Notes: generated by a model from the sequence alone, not told the origin. Shown: positions 7,506 through 16,674, numbered from the stretch's first letter. The stretch: DNA of 64,000 nt from Rhodoblastus sp963703385 (GCA_963703385.1 OY969816.1:1612001-1676000), one strand, 5' to 3'. Numbers and translations are program-made.

Positions 7506-9659
7506 AACAGCATCAAATCATCTAAGGCTTTCATTTTTGACGTTACGCGCCCAAATCAAAATGTTTATTATGAAGCAGGCTTCGCACTAGGCCTGGGAAA
7601 GCCAATCGCGCCAGTAGTCAACTCTTCATTCGCAAAGGCTGTGAGCGATTTACAGCATGATGGCCTTTTCGATAACATCGGCTACAAATCATACGAAAAT
7701 AGCGAGACTCTTTCACGTATTTTGGTCGACATTCCCACGGATAGTCTCCTTGAGCTTTACGGTAAGGAATTAGATCGGCAGCAACCCTTATTTATATTGG
7801 ATACGTACCGAAAAACGGATTTTCGCAATTCTATTGTCTCCGCAGTAAAGCATTCTGGCGTCCACTATCGTAGTTTCGATCCTGTTGAGATACCACGATT
7901 CTCAACGGTCGCGATGATTTCGCAGATCAGCGCATCATCAGGACTAATTTTACCAATACTCGCTGATCATATCGAAGACTCATTTCGGCACAATCTCAGA
8001 GTCGCATTCCTCGCTGGCCTTGGTCATGGCCTTGATCGACCAACTCTTCTCATCGAACTCCGTAGATTCGACAAGACCAATCCGTTAGATTTTCGCGAAC
8101 TCGTCAAGCCCGTTGCGGACGAGAAATCAATAAATTCAATGGTCGAGGAGTTCGCACACAGTGCCTTCTTGGCAGGGCAATCAATAAGATTGCCGAAACG
8201 AAAATCGACAAAGACCGCCCTTCAACGACTGACCCTAGGTTCATCAGCCGCCGAAAATGAATTTAGAACATTGTCGTCGTATTTCGTCGAAACAGCAGAG
8301 TTCATGAAGACGATTCGTGGAGAGGTAAATGTCGTTGCAGGCCGAAAAGGTTCTGGAAAAACAGCAATATTCTTTCAAACCCGCGACCACTTCCGAGAAC
8401 GTAAAGACTCGATAGTTACGGATCTGAAACCAGAATCGCATCAGCTTAGTCTTTTTAGGGAAGAACTACTATCTCTTGTTAACCTCGGCGCCTTCGATCA
8501 CACCTTAGCTGCTTTTTGGTATTTCCTTCTCCTCTCCGAGATATTACTCACCTTGAAAACTGACTACGAATTCAAAAGTCGCGTTGATAGCAGGCTCTTA
8601 GAGACATCCAAAGAGATCGCTCATTTTCTAGATGCATACAAGATCAACGAAAGCGGTGACTTCACAACAAGAATTAGTAGACTTAGCCGATATATTGTTG
8701 ACGAAATTGACGCCGCGAAGAAGAAAGGGCAGTCAATCTCGCCCGAGTTTCTGACAAATGTTATTTTTCGTGGGGGCATTAACGAGCTCAAACGTGTTAT
8801 CGTCAAGGTTACGAAAGGCGTTGATTTTATCGTACTTTTATTTGATAATATTGACAAAGGGTGGCCTTCTAATGGCGTGAGTGAGTTTGATATTCGGTTA
8901 GTTCGATTATTAATTGAAACCTTAGATAAACTAAAGCGCGATTTTGCCACTGCACATAGAGATTTCATGCCAGTGGTATTTCTTAGAAATGACATATACG
9001 AAATGTTAATTCAGGAAACACCCGACCGTGGGAAAGCGGGTCAAGTACGAATTGACTGGACCGACCGCGCGAAGCTTAAACAAGTTATCCTCAGGCGCCT
9101 TCAAGTCTCAGCTAGGGAACCATCGGCAAGCTTCCATCAATTATGGCTACGTTTTTTTACTCCGTCTGTTAACTTTGTTGATTCTTTTGAATTTTTTGTC
9201 GACCATTGCTTAATGCGACCACGTTTCTTGCTCAATATCATTGAGAATGCCATTTCAAATGGGATAAACCGGGGGCATACGATTGTCGATGAAAATGACT
9301 GCCTCGACGCTGTTCGGCAGCATGCGCTATACTTAGTCGATGATTTTGGCTATGAGATTCGCGATGTTTCTGGAATTTCAGCTGATTTATTGTATTCCCT
9401 CGTTGGCACAACAAAAGAAATGACAAAAACCGATTTTCACGCGCGCCTGGCTGACTTTGGTCTTTCCGCCGAAGATATCGATAAGGCATTTAATTTAATG
9501 CTTTGGTACGGCGTTGTTGGAATAAAAGAGCCGGATGGATGCGAAAAATTCATCTACGACTATGAGTATAACATGAAAAGGCTTAATGCTGAAGCAAAGA
9601 TGCTTGGCGTAGGTGCAAAATATATCATCAATGCGGCTATTCATGTGGCGCTTGCTTAA
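7506..9659 (+). pseudogene. 3' fragment of IS-split putative defence gene: deoxyribosyltransferase/TIR-like modules plus P-loop ATPase
   Basis: Codons 56-772 of the gene begun at 6067. The end of the first deoxyribosyltransferase/TIR-like module shows FIFDVTRPNQNVYYEAGFAL near residues 64-83, with a Glu at 78 where such enzymes carry the catalytic acid. A second, more diverged module follows at about 140-240, with PLFILDTYRKTDF and FLAGLGHGLDRP. The C-terminal half resembles Sll1717-family P-loop ATPases: Walker A GRKGSGKT at about 334-341 and a Walker B-like LLFDNIDKGW around 502. The gene is clearly AT-richer than its surroundings. Translation of this fragment alone could begin at the GTG at 7641 but would lack module 1. 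A role in phage defence is inferred from the domain combination only. Confidence 0.8.
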
Positions 9660-10304
9660 AACATTCGCAAAGGCTCATTCCGCGTGTTCTTCCCGCCTCC
9701 TTTGAGAGAGCGTGAGTCACGCGACCTGACGCAAATTTCGTAACTTTCGGCCATCACCGCACCGATTTTTTCCGCGCACGCGCTTGGTCCCGGCGGTCAT
9801 CGCGAGCGCAGCGAAGCGATCAACTTTGCGGGCGGATCGCGGCGTGGATCGCTTCGTCGCTGGCGCTCCTCGCGATGACGGCGCTTTCCGTTTCTCTCCC
9901 TCGCCCCGCATAGCCCGTCGGAAGACGGGCGTCTTTCGACGCCCTATGCGGGGAGAGGGCGGGGTGAGGGGCTGGGGCGCTGGGCTCGATGTCGTCAGGA
10001 AAGCATTGCGTCGCCCGCGAAAGACCGCGCCGGACCCGCGGTCCACACGCCTTGCCGGCCTGTTCCCGCTGTAACGCCATTTCAACAAAATCCTTGTACC
10101 AAAAGAAGCTCAACAGTCTGGGCCCGCCGATATCGTTTCGGTGAGGCGGTAGACAGCCTGCGCGCAGGCGAAAAGATCGAACGCCGGACCATCCGGAACC
10201 GCCGCTTGCGCCATCGCGCGCGGGCTGCATAACATGAAGCGAATGAGCCGGGGCCTCCGCGCCTGAGGCCGCCCAAATGTCCCACTGAAATGCACGACGG
10301 ATAC
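9660..10304. repeat. Intergenic region with large palindromic repeats
   Basis: No gene supported. It holds two nested inverted-repeat structures. One pairs 9796-9821 with 9847-9878 (arms around TCATCGCGAG / CTCGCGATGA, bearing GAAGCGATC / GATCGCTTC). The other has outer arms CCCCGCATAG at 9904-9913 and CTATGCGGGG at 9944-9953 enclosing two smaller hairpins (CCGTC/GACGG and GGCGTC/GACGCC). Related CATAGCC-CGTC sequences occur at 13369-13392 and 62905-62948. These look like REP-type interspersed repeats. Confidence 0.75.
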
Positions 10305-11510
10305 ATGACGCAGGCACAAGTGTTGACGCCGAAACGCATCCGCTTCACGTCGCCTTTTATGGCCGCGATGTCCCATTCGCGCTTTGCCTTTCAGAATGTC
10401 GCCTTCCTTCTCGTCCTCGCCGGACTGCTGCTCGGCGGACCGTGGATCTGGTTCAACTTTCTGATTGTCGTCGCGATCGTCCTCATCGGGAGCGCCAGAT
10501 TTCCCTATGACCTGACCGAGCCGGAAAATCCCCCGCAGGCTTTGCATGATTTCCTTGCGCGCATGGGCTTGCCCCTGATGCTCACGAATGGGGTGCTGCT
10601 CGCGCATTACTTCACCGACGGCGATCCGCTTCACCTCATCGCCGGCTTGCGACACGTTGGCGTGGACCTGAACGCCGCGCGCGCGGCAAGTTCCACTTTC
10701 GACAAATTGGTCGCCATCCTCGCCAATGGTTTCCTCTGGGGCGTCGGGCAAAGCACCGCGCACGAATTGTCTCACCGCCTCAATTCAAGATCGGACCTTA
10801 TCATTTCCCAATGGATGAGCGCGCTGGCTTTCGATCCCGTCTTTTCCCTCCAGCATCCCTACTGCCATCATCGCCAGGTGGGCCTCGCCACCGACCCCGG
10901 CACGGCAAGGCGCGGCGAAAACCTTTATGCCTTCATGCGGCGCTCCATTTCCGCAAGCACCCGTTACGCCGCGAAATTCGAAGCCGCGCGCCTGAAGCGC
11001 CTCGGCCTGCCCTTGTTTTCGCTCAACAACAGGTTTCTCAGGGCCTGGGCGATCCCGCTGTTCTATGTCGCGGTTTGCTTCGCCATCGGCGGCGTCCCGT
11101 CGGCCCTCGCCTTTCTCGCAGCGGCATATGTCACGCGCGTCATCCTCGAAAGCATCGGCTATATTCAGCATTATGGCCTGATCCGCCTCGAAAACGAACG
11201 CATCGACGAACGCCTCAGCTGGGACGTCTATCTCACCGTCACCTGCGCGATGCTCTACAATGTCTCTCGCCACAGCGACCACCACCTCCATCCGCTGCGC
11301 CAGAGCAGCGAATTGAAAATCTCGGCGAAATCTCCGAACCTGCCCTATACCTATTTCGCGCTCATCCTGATCTCGCTCATCCCTCCGCTCTACCGAAGAG
11401 TGATTCAACCGTATCTCGACAATTGGGACCGGAATTTCGCGACGCCCGCGGAACTTGATTACATGCGCGCCAACAACATCCCTCACGCCGAACCCATCCC
11501 CGCGGAATGA
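10305..11510 (+). CDS. AlkB/XylM-type membrane di-iron hydroxylase (alkane monooxygenase-like)
   Basis: A roughly 401-residue integral membrane protein with the His clusters of the fatty-acid-desaturase/alkane-hydroxylase superfamily: HELSH near residue 150, HPYCHH near residue 183 followed by a DPGTARRGENLY segment typical of AlkB and XylM, QHYG near residue 287, and RHSDHHLHP near residue 325. It would use O2 and a rubredoxin or ferredoxin partner to hydroxylate a hydrophobic substrate; no electron-transfer partner is encoded nearby. Several hydrophobic helices precede and separate the His boxes. ATG at 10305 is chosen; ATG at 10290 is an in-frame alternative and neither has a strong ribosome-binding site. 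The actual substrate is unknown. Confidence 0.85.
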   Translation: MTQAQVLTPKRIRFTSPFMAAMSHSRFAFQNVAFLLVLAGLLLGGPWIWFNFLIVVAIVLIGSARFPYDLTEPENPPQALHDFLARMGLPLMLTNGVLLAHYFTDGDPLHLIAGLRHVGVDLNAARAASSTFDKLVAILANGFLWGVGQSTAHELSHRLNSRSDLIISQWMSALAFDPVFSLQHPYCHHRQVGLATDPGTARRGENLYAFMRRSISASTRYAAKFEAARLKRLGLPLFSLNNRFLRAWAIPLFYVAVCFAIGGVPSALAFLAAAYVTRVILESIGYIQHYGLIRLENERIDERLSWDVYLTVTCAMLYNVSRHSDHHLHPLRQSSELKISAKSPNLPYTYFALILISLIPPLYRRVIQPYLDNWDRNFATPAELDYMRANNIPHAEPIPAE

Positions 11511-11895
11511 ACCGGTGATGACAGGCATTACGCTGACATGATACGAATTACGGAAATTGGTCGTTGCGCGTTTCGAGTTTTTCGAGTTTCGGCGCCATGA
11601 CACCAATTCCCGAAATCATTTGCCGCCCGCCAAGGCATGATACGAGCGCGCGAAACATTCGCGATGGCAAGTCCCGCTCATGGCGGGGCTCATCCCGCAT
11701 TCCACATTTCGCACTGGGGATTTCGCATCATGTCACCGCATCCCCTCTCGCCATGCCTCCGGTTTTCTCGGACACGTTTTCCGGGCGCTCGCGGAACCGG
11801 CGGCGACTTAAGGGGGTTAATGACAAGCGCGGGGGCGACCCGACGGGAAACAGAACCGATTGGGTCGGGGACTGGCCAGAAAACGGAGTTTGCAC
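11511..11895. other. Intergenic region, nothing recognised
   Basis: About 385 bp between the hydroxylase gene and the small His-tail gene. I see no gene, RNA or convincing repeat; overlapping open frames here have no domain-like features. Confidence 0.5.
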
Positions 11896-12144
11896 ATGAA
11901 AACCCGCTTGATCAAAGCCGCTGTCGTTCTCGCCGCGCTTTCGGCGCCTCTCGCCGCGCAGGCCCAGGGCGTCGTTGGAGGCGGTGAGCGAGGCGCCGCC
12001 GAAGGCGGGCGCGCGGCCGGCCCGGTTGGCGCGGCGGTCGGCGGCGTTGTCGGTGGAGTCACCGGGGGCGTCGTTGGCGGCGTCAAAGGCGTGGTCGGCG
12101 CTCCTCGGCGCCATCACCATCACCATCACCACCATCATTACTGA
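11896..12144 (+). CDS. Small exported Gly-rich protein with nine-His C-terminus
   Basis: An 82-residue protein of unknown function. It has a clear signal peptide (MKTRLIK, hydrophobic Ala/Val/Leu segment, AAQAQ cleavage site near residue 23), then a mature region of Gly-Val and Gly-Ala repeats (GGVVGGVTGGVVGG) resembling a glycine-zipper membrane-associating segment. The tail is RR, nine consecutive His, and a final Tyr. CGGAG precedes the ATG at 11896. The His tract uses mixed CAT/CAC codons. Periplasmic metal binding is a reasonable inference from the tail; no neighbour indicates a pathway. Confidence 0.8.
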   Translation: MKTRLIKAAVVLAALSAPLAAQAQGVVGGGERGAAEGGRAAGPVGAAVGGVVGGVTGGVVGGVKGVVGAPRRHHHHHHHHHY

Positions 12145-12385
12145 TCGGCGCTCGCACTTCCGGCCAGCCGGACAAGGCCAAGGCCAGATCATGGCCGACA
12201 GCGTTTCCGTTACAGGGACATGATCCGAATTCATAATAAGGCGGAGTGCGGCATGGGACGCGCCGAGAGGGCGATTGTGCGTTTACGCGCGCACGGAAAA
12301 TTTCAGTAAAACGATGGCCCTCTGTGGATTTGTCGTAGGATCAAGGACGCGCTAAAACGACCTTGGTTGTTAGGTGGAGCAAAAC

Positions 12386-12916
12386 ATGGAAATCAAAGGC
12401 GCCACCCTTTTGTACACATTGGCTGGACTGATGATCACGTTCGCGGGGTTCTCGGCGCTGTTGTTGACGATCCGACAGGCCGCTGGAGGGAGGGTGTCAC
12501 TGCTTGACAGATACCTTGCAAGAACGGTCATGACATACATTTTCGTATTGACGGCGGCAGCGCTGCTGCCGGCGCTATTTGCGCTCTACGACATTCAGGA
12601 AAAGTGGATTTGGCGCGGCTCTGGCGTGCTTTTCGCACTACCGATGCTGTCTCTTCAGGTCACCTATCCGCGCCGACGCCGCAAAATGGTCGGCAATGCA
12701 CCGCCGCCAGCAATATTCGCGGTCTTCGTTGTGCTCGGCGCCGCTGTGACACTGGCGATGCTTGCATACATTTTAGCAGGCCTCCAATACAGCGCCGCAG
12801 CCTACATCACGGCGTTGACGATCGACTTCTTTACGGTCATTTTCGGCTTCGTGACCGCGCTCGATGTCGTTATGCTTCAGCCAATGGAAGTGTCGGAGCG
12901 GCCGGCGCCGCACTAG
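12386..12916 (+). CDS. Hypothetical four- to five-helix membrane protein
   Basis: A 176-residue protein I cannot assign to a family. Hydrophobic segments lie at about residues 7-30, 45-68, 74-92, 108-132 and 138-160, with a basic RRRRK loop near residue 100 that would face the cytoplasm. AGGTGGAGC lies six bases before the ATG at 12386. It stands alone: the flanking genes are separated by 240 bp upstream and lie on the other strand downstream. Confidence 0.7.
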   Translation: MEIKGATLLYTLAGLMITFAGFSALLLTIRQAAGGRVSLLDRYLARTVMTYIFVLTAAALLPALFALYDIQEKWIWRGSGVLFALPMLSLQVTYPRRRRKMVGNAPPPAIFAVFVVLGAAVTLAMLAYILAGLQYSAAAYITALTIDFFTVIFGFVTALDVVMLQPMEVSERPAPH

Positions 12917-13070
12917 CTCCGGAATTACGGTGATACAATTGCATATTTCCTAAGCCCCTTGAGCGCCTCGGTTGTCCGGCTGCGCAAAGCGCGGCCCTTC
13001 CGGCCCGGGGTTACGGCAAGGGAGGGGATTGCCTCGCCGTAATCCCATCGACGCCGGAATTCGGCTTGCA

Positions 13071-13220
13071 TCAACGAATAAATCCAAGGCCGATGATTCC
13101 CGACAGGATCAGGTAAATGGCGACGATATAGTTCAGCAGCCGCGGCCTCACCAGGATCAGGAGTCCAGCCGCCAGCGCGACGATCGGCTGCAGATGGGCG
13201 ACACCGAAATTCAAATGCAT
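13071..13220 (-). CDS. DUF3096 family small membrane protein
   Basis: A 49-residue protein with two hydrophobic segments (QPIVALAAGLLILVRPRLLN and YIVAIYLILSGIIGLGFIR) that matches the DUF3096 pattern: a short polar N-terminus, PIVAL, a Pro-Arg turn, then a second helix containing Y-x-x-x-I-Y-L-I. Function is unknown in the family. The ATG at 13220 is chosen because the family is about this length; the longer open frame to 13418 adds unrelated residues. Confidence 0.75.
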   Translation of the reverse strand: MHLNFGVAHLQPIVALAAGLLILVRPRLLNYIVAIYLILSGIIGLGFIR

Positions 13221-13439
13221 GGAACGATTTTCCGCATCGGCGAGGTTTGGTGGTCTCGCACCTTCGAAATTTGACGGGGTCGGCGCAGCGAAATCCATCG
13301 GCCCTGAATGAACGGCATTGGACTGCCCCTTCCCTGGCCCTCCGCCTGCCCTCTCCGTCATGAACGGCCATAGCCGTCGAAAGACGGCGTCGCTTCGCTC
13401 GCGTGTGGCGCCGGCCATCCACGCCGGGCAACATGTATC

Positions 13440-13545
13440 AAGGCGCGGAGGATGGGTCTATATCGTCACAAACCGCCCGAACGCGACGCTGTACATCGGC
13501 GTGACCTCCAAACTGTCGCTGCGGCTCTTCACCCCGGCCTGCGCC
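13440..13545 (+). pseudogene. GIY-YIG endonuclease remnant
   Basis: The frame reads GGWVYIVTNRPNATLYIGVTSKL, the hallmark first strand pair of small GIY-YIG (UvrC/URI-type) nucleases, whose full length is about 90-100 residues. No start codon lies at the expected place, and similarity stops after about 30 residues, before the catalytic Arg/Glu region. Only the 5' portion survives. It lies just downstream of a CATAGCC-CGTC repeat copy at 13369-13392. Confidence 0.75.
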
Positions 13546-13628
13546 GCCGCACAGGGCGCTCGCGAGAACGTCCATAACTCAGGAAGACGCTGCTCGTTCT
13601 GCGCCGATTGAGCGAACGGCACAAAAAT

Positions 13629-14177
13629 TCAGAGTTTTGGCGGCGTCACGCTGGCCTTCCTCTTCCGCTCTTGCGCATCAAGATCCTCGGATAAAACAGC
13701 AACATCCAGGATGCGGAGCATGGGCGCGCCGTAATTGAACGAGAAACTGATCTCGACACGCTTCGTGTCACCCATCATCATCTTGTAGGGAGTCTTGTCA
13801 TCAGAAAATTTCTTGGCGAAGTAGACCCATCTGCCGGAGGCGCAATCCGGGGGCTTTCTCTCGTGGAGATTATATTTGGCGATAATGAGCTTGGTCAGCT
13901 CATCGCAGTCCATGTTGGTCTTTATTGAATATTCGATATCGTTGAGAGCCCTGGTTTCCGGCGTGAACCTCAAGGTTATGAACGAGCCGTCGTCGAGGGT
14001 GCAGCTGGCGCGGTCCCTTTGATAATCAACGCATTCCTTTTCCATGACGCGCGACGCATCGGCCTGGCTCATCCCGGTTTGAAACTCCCGGACGCGGTAG
14101 GCGACGCTGTCGGCAAGGCAATGGGACGGAAAGGAAACTGCACATACCCACGCCACCAACGTCAGTATTTTCGCCAT
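13629..14177 (-). CDS. Hypothetical exported protein
   Basis: A 182-residue protein with a signal peptide (MAKILTLVAWVCAVSFPSHCLA then DSVAYRV). The mature part holds four cysteines (in KECVDY, ASCTLDD, NMDCDE and PDCASG) that could form two disulfides in the periplasm. I recognise no domain; size and Cys pattern suggest a small periplasmic protein. GGAAGA lies about seven bases before the ATG at 14177; a GTG at 14192 is an in-frame alternative. Codon use looks less GC-biased than its neighbours. Confidence 0.65.
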   Translation of the reverse strand: MAKILTLVAWVCAVSFPSHCLADSVAYRVREFQTGMSQADASRVMEKECVDYQRDRASCTLDDGSFITLRFTPETRALNDIEYSIKTNMDCDELTKLIIAKYNLHERKPPDCASGRWVYFAKKFSDDKTPYKMMMGDTKRVEISFSFNYGAPMLRILDVAVLSEDLDAQERKRKASVTPPKL

Positions 14178-14337
14178 AACCGGTTCTTCCACAAGCCTGT
14201 TTCCATCAGCCTGTCAGCTAAAGCCTTCGTCGTCAACGCCGCGGGGGTTACGCTTCCCGGCGCTGGGGAGAAGGCGTTTCCGGCGTCGTTGCGCGCGGCC
14301 TTTCCGCGGTATAGATGCTGGTGGCGGCGGCACGGAT

Positions 14338-14423
14338 GCGGACGTGGCGAAATCGGTAGACGCAGCAGACTTAAAATCTGCTTCTCTTTGAGAGTACGGG
14401 TTCGAGTCCCGTCGTCCGCACCA
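14338..14423 (+). tRNA. tRNA-Leu (anticodon TAA)
   Basis: An 86-nt tRNA with encoded CCA. The acceptor stem is GCGGACG with CGTCCGC, discriminator A. The anticodon stem GCAGA/TCTGC closes the loop CTTAAAA, giving anticodon TAA. A long variable arm (class II, Leu-type) and the T-loop GGTTCGAGTCC are present. It sits between a hypothetical gene and the end of the IS66-split binding-protein gene. Confidence 0.95.
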
Positions 14424-14453
14424 ATCCACGCTCCTTCGGCAAATGGCGGCGGG

Positions 14454-14923
14454 TCACGGCGCGTCGAGCTTTTCCAGCGTTTTTTGGCCCAGACCGCGCG
14501 CGAAAATATCAACCGCGCGAGCGACAGCCGCCGACCATTGCGGATCGCCGAGCGGCGTCGCCGCGACGATGGGAAAGACCGCGAGCTTTTGAGGCAGAAT
14601 CACGCTGTCGAACCGGTTCACCCCCTTGTGCAGCCGCAGGTCGATCAGGTCGGTGATTTCGGCGGCCGCCGCGCGGCAATGGCGCGCGTTGTATGCGTCG
14701 CGCCATTCGACATCTTCCTGGAACGGCATGGCGATGAAATTTTTGGCCCTTTTGGCAAAAAATTCGGCCAAAAGCCCGGCGGCGGGATCGGCCTCGCGCA
14801 GGCAGATCGAAGCCCCGGCCAGATCCGCCAGTTTTGTCGTCGCCGAGCCTTTTTCGACCATCACGGCATAGGAATTGAAAAAGACCGCGGGCCCCGGCGC
14901 GATTTTTGCCGCGAGCTTATTCT
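14454..14923 (-). pseudogene. 3' fragment of IS66-split solute-binding protein gene
   Basis: Carries the C-terminal lobe of a periplasmic amino-acid-type solute-binding protein (family 3): FFNSYAVMVEKGS, LADLAGASICLREADPAAG, NARHCRAAAAEITDL, and a C-terminal region ending KTLEKLDAP. After removal of the IS and one 8-bp duplication, the frame reads LTEEEIAQNKLAAKIAPGP without interruption, giving a 270-residue protein, a normal length for the family. The stop is TGA at 14456-14454. As it stands the fragment has no signal peptide or start. Confidence 0.85.
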
Positions 14924-14931
14924 GGGCGATC
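14924..14931. repeat. Target-site duplication, left copy (IS66)
   Basis: GGGCGATC directly beside the left IS66 end; the identical octamer is at 17470-17477. Confidence 0.95.
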
Positions 14932-14953
14932 GTAAGCGTCCATCCGGCGCCGT

Positions 14954-16594
14954 TCACTCGTCGGGCTTGAAATTCCACGGCATCAGTGCCTCGATGTCCT
15001 TGTTGGGCCATCGGTTGGCGATCCGCTCCAGGGTCTGTTTCGCCCAGGCGTTAGGGTCGACGCCGTTCATCTTGCAGGTCTGAAGCATGGTGGCGACGGA
15101 CGCCCATGTCCGCCCTCCGCCGGCGGAACCGGCGAAAAGTGAGTTTTTTCTCGTAATTGCCTGGGGCCTGATGGCCCGCTCGACTATGTTGGAGTTGATT
15201 TCGACGCGGCCATCCTCAAGGAAACGCCCGAGGACCGTTCGCTGAGATCGGGCATAGCGGATCGCTTCCGCCAATTTCGATTTGCCGGAGATGCGCGGCA
15301 GTTCGCGCTCCCAGAGATCGAACAACACCTGCACGATATCGGCCGACGTCGCCCTCCGCGCCGCCAGGCGCGCGTGCGGAGGCTGACCGCGCACCTCGTC
15401 CTCGACCGCCCACAATTGCTTCATCTGTTCGACGGTCGCCGTCGCGACAATGGATTTGCCGTTGGCATGCAGGTCGAAGAACCGGCGGCGCAGGTGTGCC
15501 CAACATCCGGCCAAACGCAGGCCGTTGGCATGCGGAGCGCCCGCAAGCTTTCGATATCCCGCGTAACCGTCGCATTGCAGGATGCCGCGATAATCGCCCA
15601 GGTGACGCACCGCGCAGTCGCCGGATCGACTGTCTTCATAACGATAGGCCACCATCGGCGGCCCCGCGCCGCCGAACGGCCGATCATCCCGCGCATAGGC
15701 CCACAACCACGCCGTCTTGGTCTTTCCGGCGCCCGGGTTCAACGTCGGCAGCGTCGTTTCGTCGGCGAAAATTCGCTCGCCCTCGCGGATACGCACGAGC
15801 ACGTGGGCCGCCAGCGGCTCGAAATGGAAACCGACCGAGCCCATCCATTGCGCCATCAGCGAACGACTGAGTTCGACGCCGTCGCGCCCGTAGATCGCCT
15901 CCTGGCGGTAAAGCGGCAGGCCGTCGGCGTATTTGGACACCGCGACTTGCGCGAGCAGCGCTTCCGTCGGCAGGCCGGCTTCGACGATATGTTCGGGCGC
16001 CGGGGCTTGCAAGATCGCGGCGGGCTCCTTGTAGGCGTATTTTGGCCGGATCGTCACGATCAGCCGGAAGCGCGCCCGCACGACGTCGAGCCTGACGCTT
16101 TCCTCCTGGCCGATCCTGACCCGCTCCTTGCCCTCGAACTCCGGCGGAACCTCAGGCTCCAGGATCACCTCGACCCGCTCCAGATGCGAGGGAAACCGCG
16201 GCTTGTCGGTAGACGCCTTGCGCGGCTTGGGCTCCGCCTTCGCGGCCAGCCGCGTGGCGATCGCCGCGAGTCCGGTTTCGATTTCCTCGAACACGAAGCT
16301 CTGTTGCTCGGCTTCGTCGGCGCCGAGTTTTTCGGACCGTTTGCCGAAGCGATCGCGGCGAAGCGTCTTGATGATCGAAGTCAGCCGATCGATCTCGGCT
16401 TTCGCCGCCGCGTTCGTTTGCGTGAGGTCCTCGACCTTCGCCGTCAGGCTCAACGTTTGGGAGCGGAAAACCTCCGCGTCCTTCTCGTTGGCGCTTGCTT
16501 GAGCCTCTGAACGATCGGCGCGAGCCATTGCGCCAAGCGCCAGCGCCTTCAGTTGATCAACATCGTCAGGAAGTTTGCCGAAGCGCTCGATCAT
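14954..16594 (-). CDS. tnpC: IS66 transposase TnpC
   Basis: A 546-residue transposase of IS66. The N-terminal region has a coiled-coil (AEVFRSQTLSLTAKVEDL...) and an RDRFGKRSEKL motif near residue 82. The catalytic core includes FADETTLPTL near residue 275, ILQCDGYAGYRKL near residue 340, and the downstream ERAIRPQAITRKNSLFAGS block near residue 480. Length is full for the family. The ATG at 16594 lies about 80 bases beyond tnpB. The protein is encoded on the strand opposite to the tRNA and the same strand as the gene it interrupts. Confidence 0.96.
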   Translation of the reverse strand: MIERFGKLPDDVDQLKALALGAMARADRSEAQASANEKDAEVFRSQTLSLTAKVEDLTQTNAAAKAEIDRLTSIIKTLRRDRFGKRSEKLGADEAEQQSFVFEEIETGLAAIATRLAAKAEPKPRKASTDKPRFPSHLERVEVILEPEVPPEFEGKERVRIGQEESVRLDVVRARFRLIVTIRPKYAYKEPAAILQAPAPEHIVEAGLPTEALLAQVAVSKYADGLPLYRQEAIYGRDGVELSRSLMAQWMGSVGFHFEPLAAHVLVRIREGERIFADETTLPTLNPGAGKTKTAWLWAYARDDRPFGGAGPPMVAYRYEDSRSGDCAVRHLGDYRGILQCDGYAGYRKLAGAPHANGLRLAGCWAHLRRRFFDLHANGKSIVATATVEQMKQLWAVEDEVRGQPPHARLAARRATSADIVQVLFDLWERELPRISGKSKLAEAIRYARSQRTVLGRFLEDGRVEINSNIVERAIRPQAITRKNSLFAGSAGGGRTWASVATMLQTCKMNGVDPNAWAKQTLERIANRWPNKDIEALMPWNFKPDE

Positions 16595-16674
16595 GGTTTG
16601 TATGATACTGTTTTTTCCGCAAAAATCCCAATGTTTTCTAGGCGTTCAATGGATTCTAGCGCAACTTTTTCATA

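Noticed and set aside
7628..9675. 13-bp direct repeat ATTCGCAAAGGCT at 7628-7640 and 9663-9675 flanking most of the ATPase gene
   Set aside because: One copy is inside the coding frame, and a 13-mer shared by chance is expected in a window of this size; no element ends coincide with it.
12112..12141. His9 codons as an expression-vector tag artefact
   Set aside because: The surrounding sequence is continuous genomic DNA with a natural signal peptide and glycine-rich region and no vector sequence; codons are mixed.
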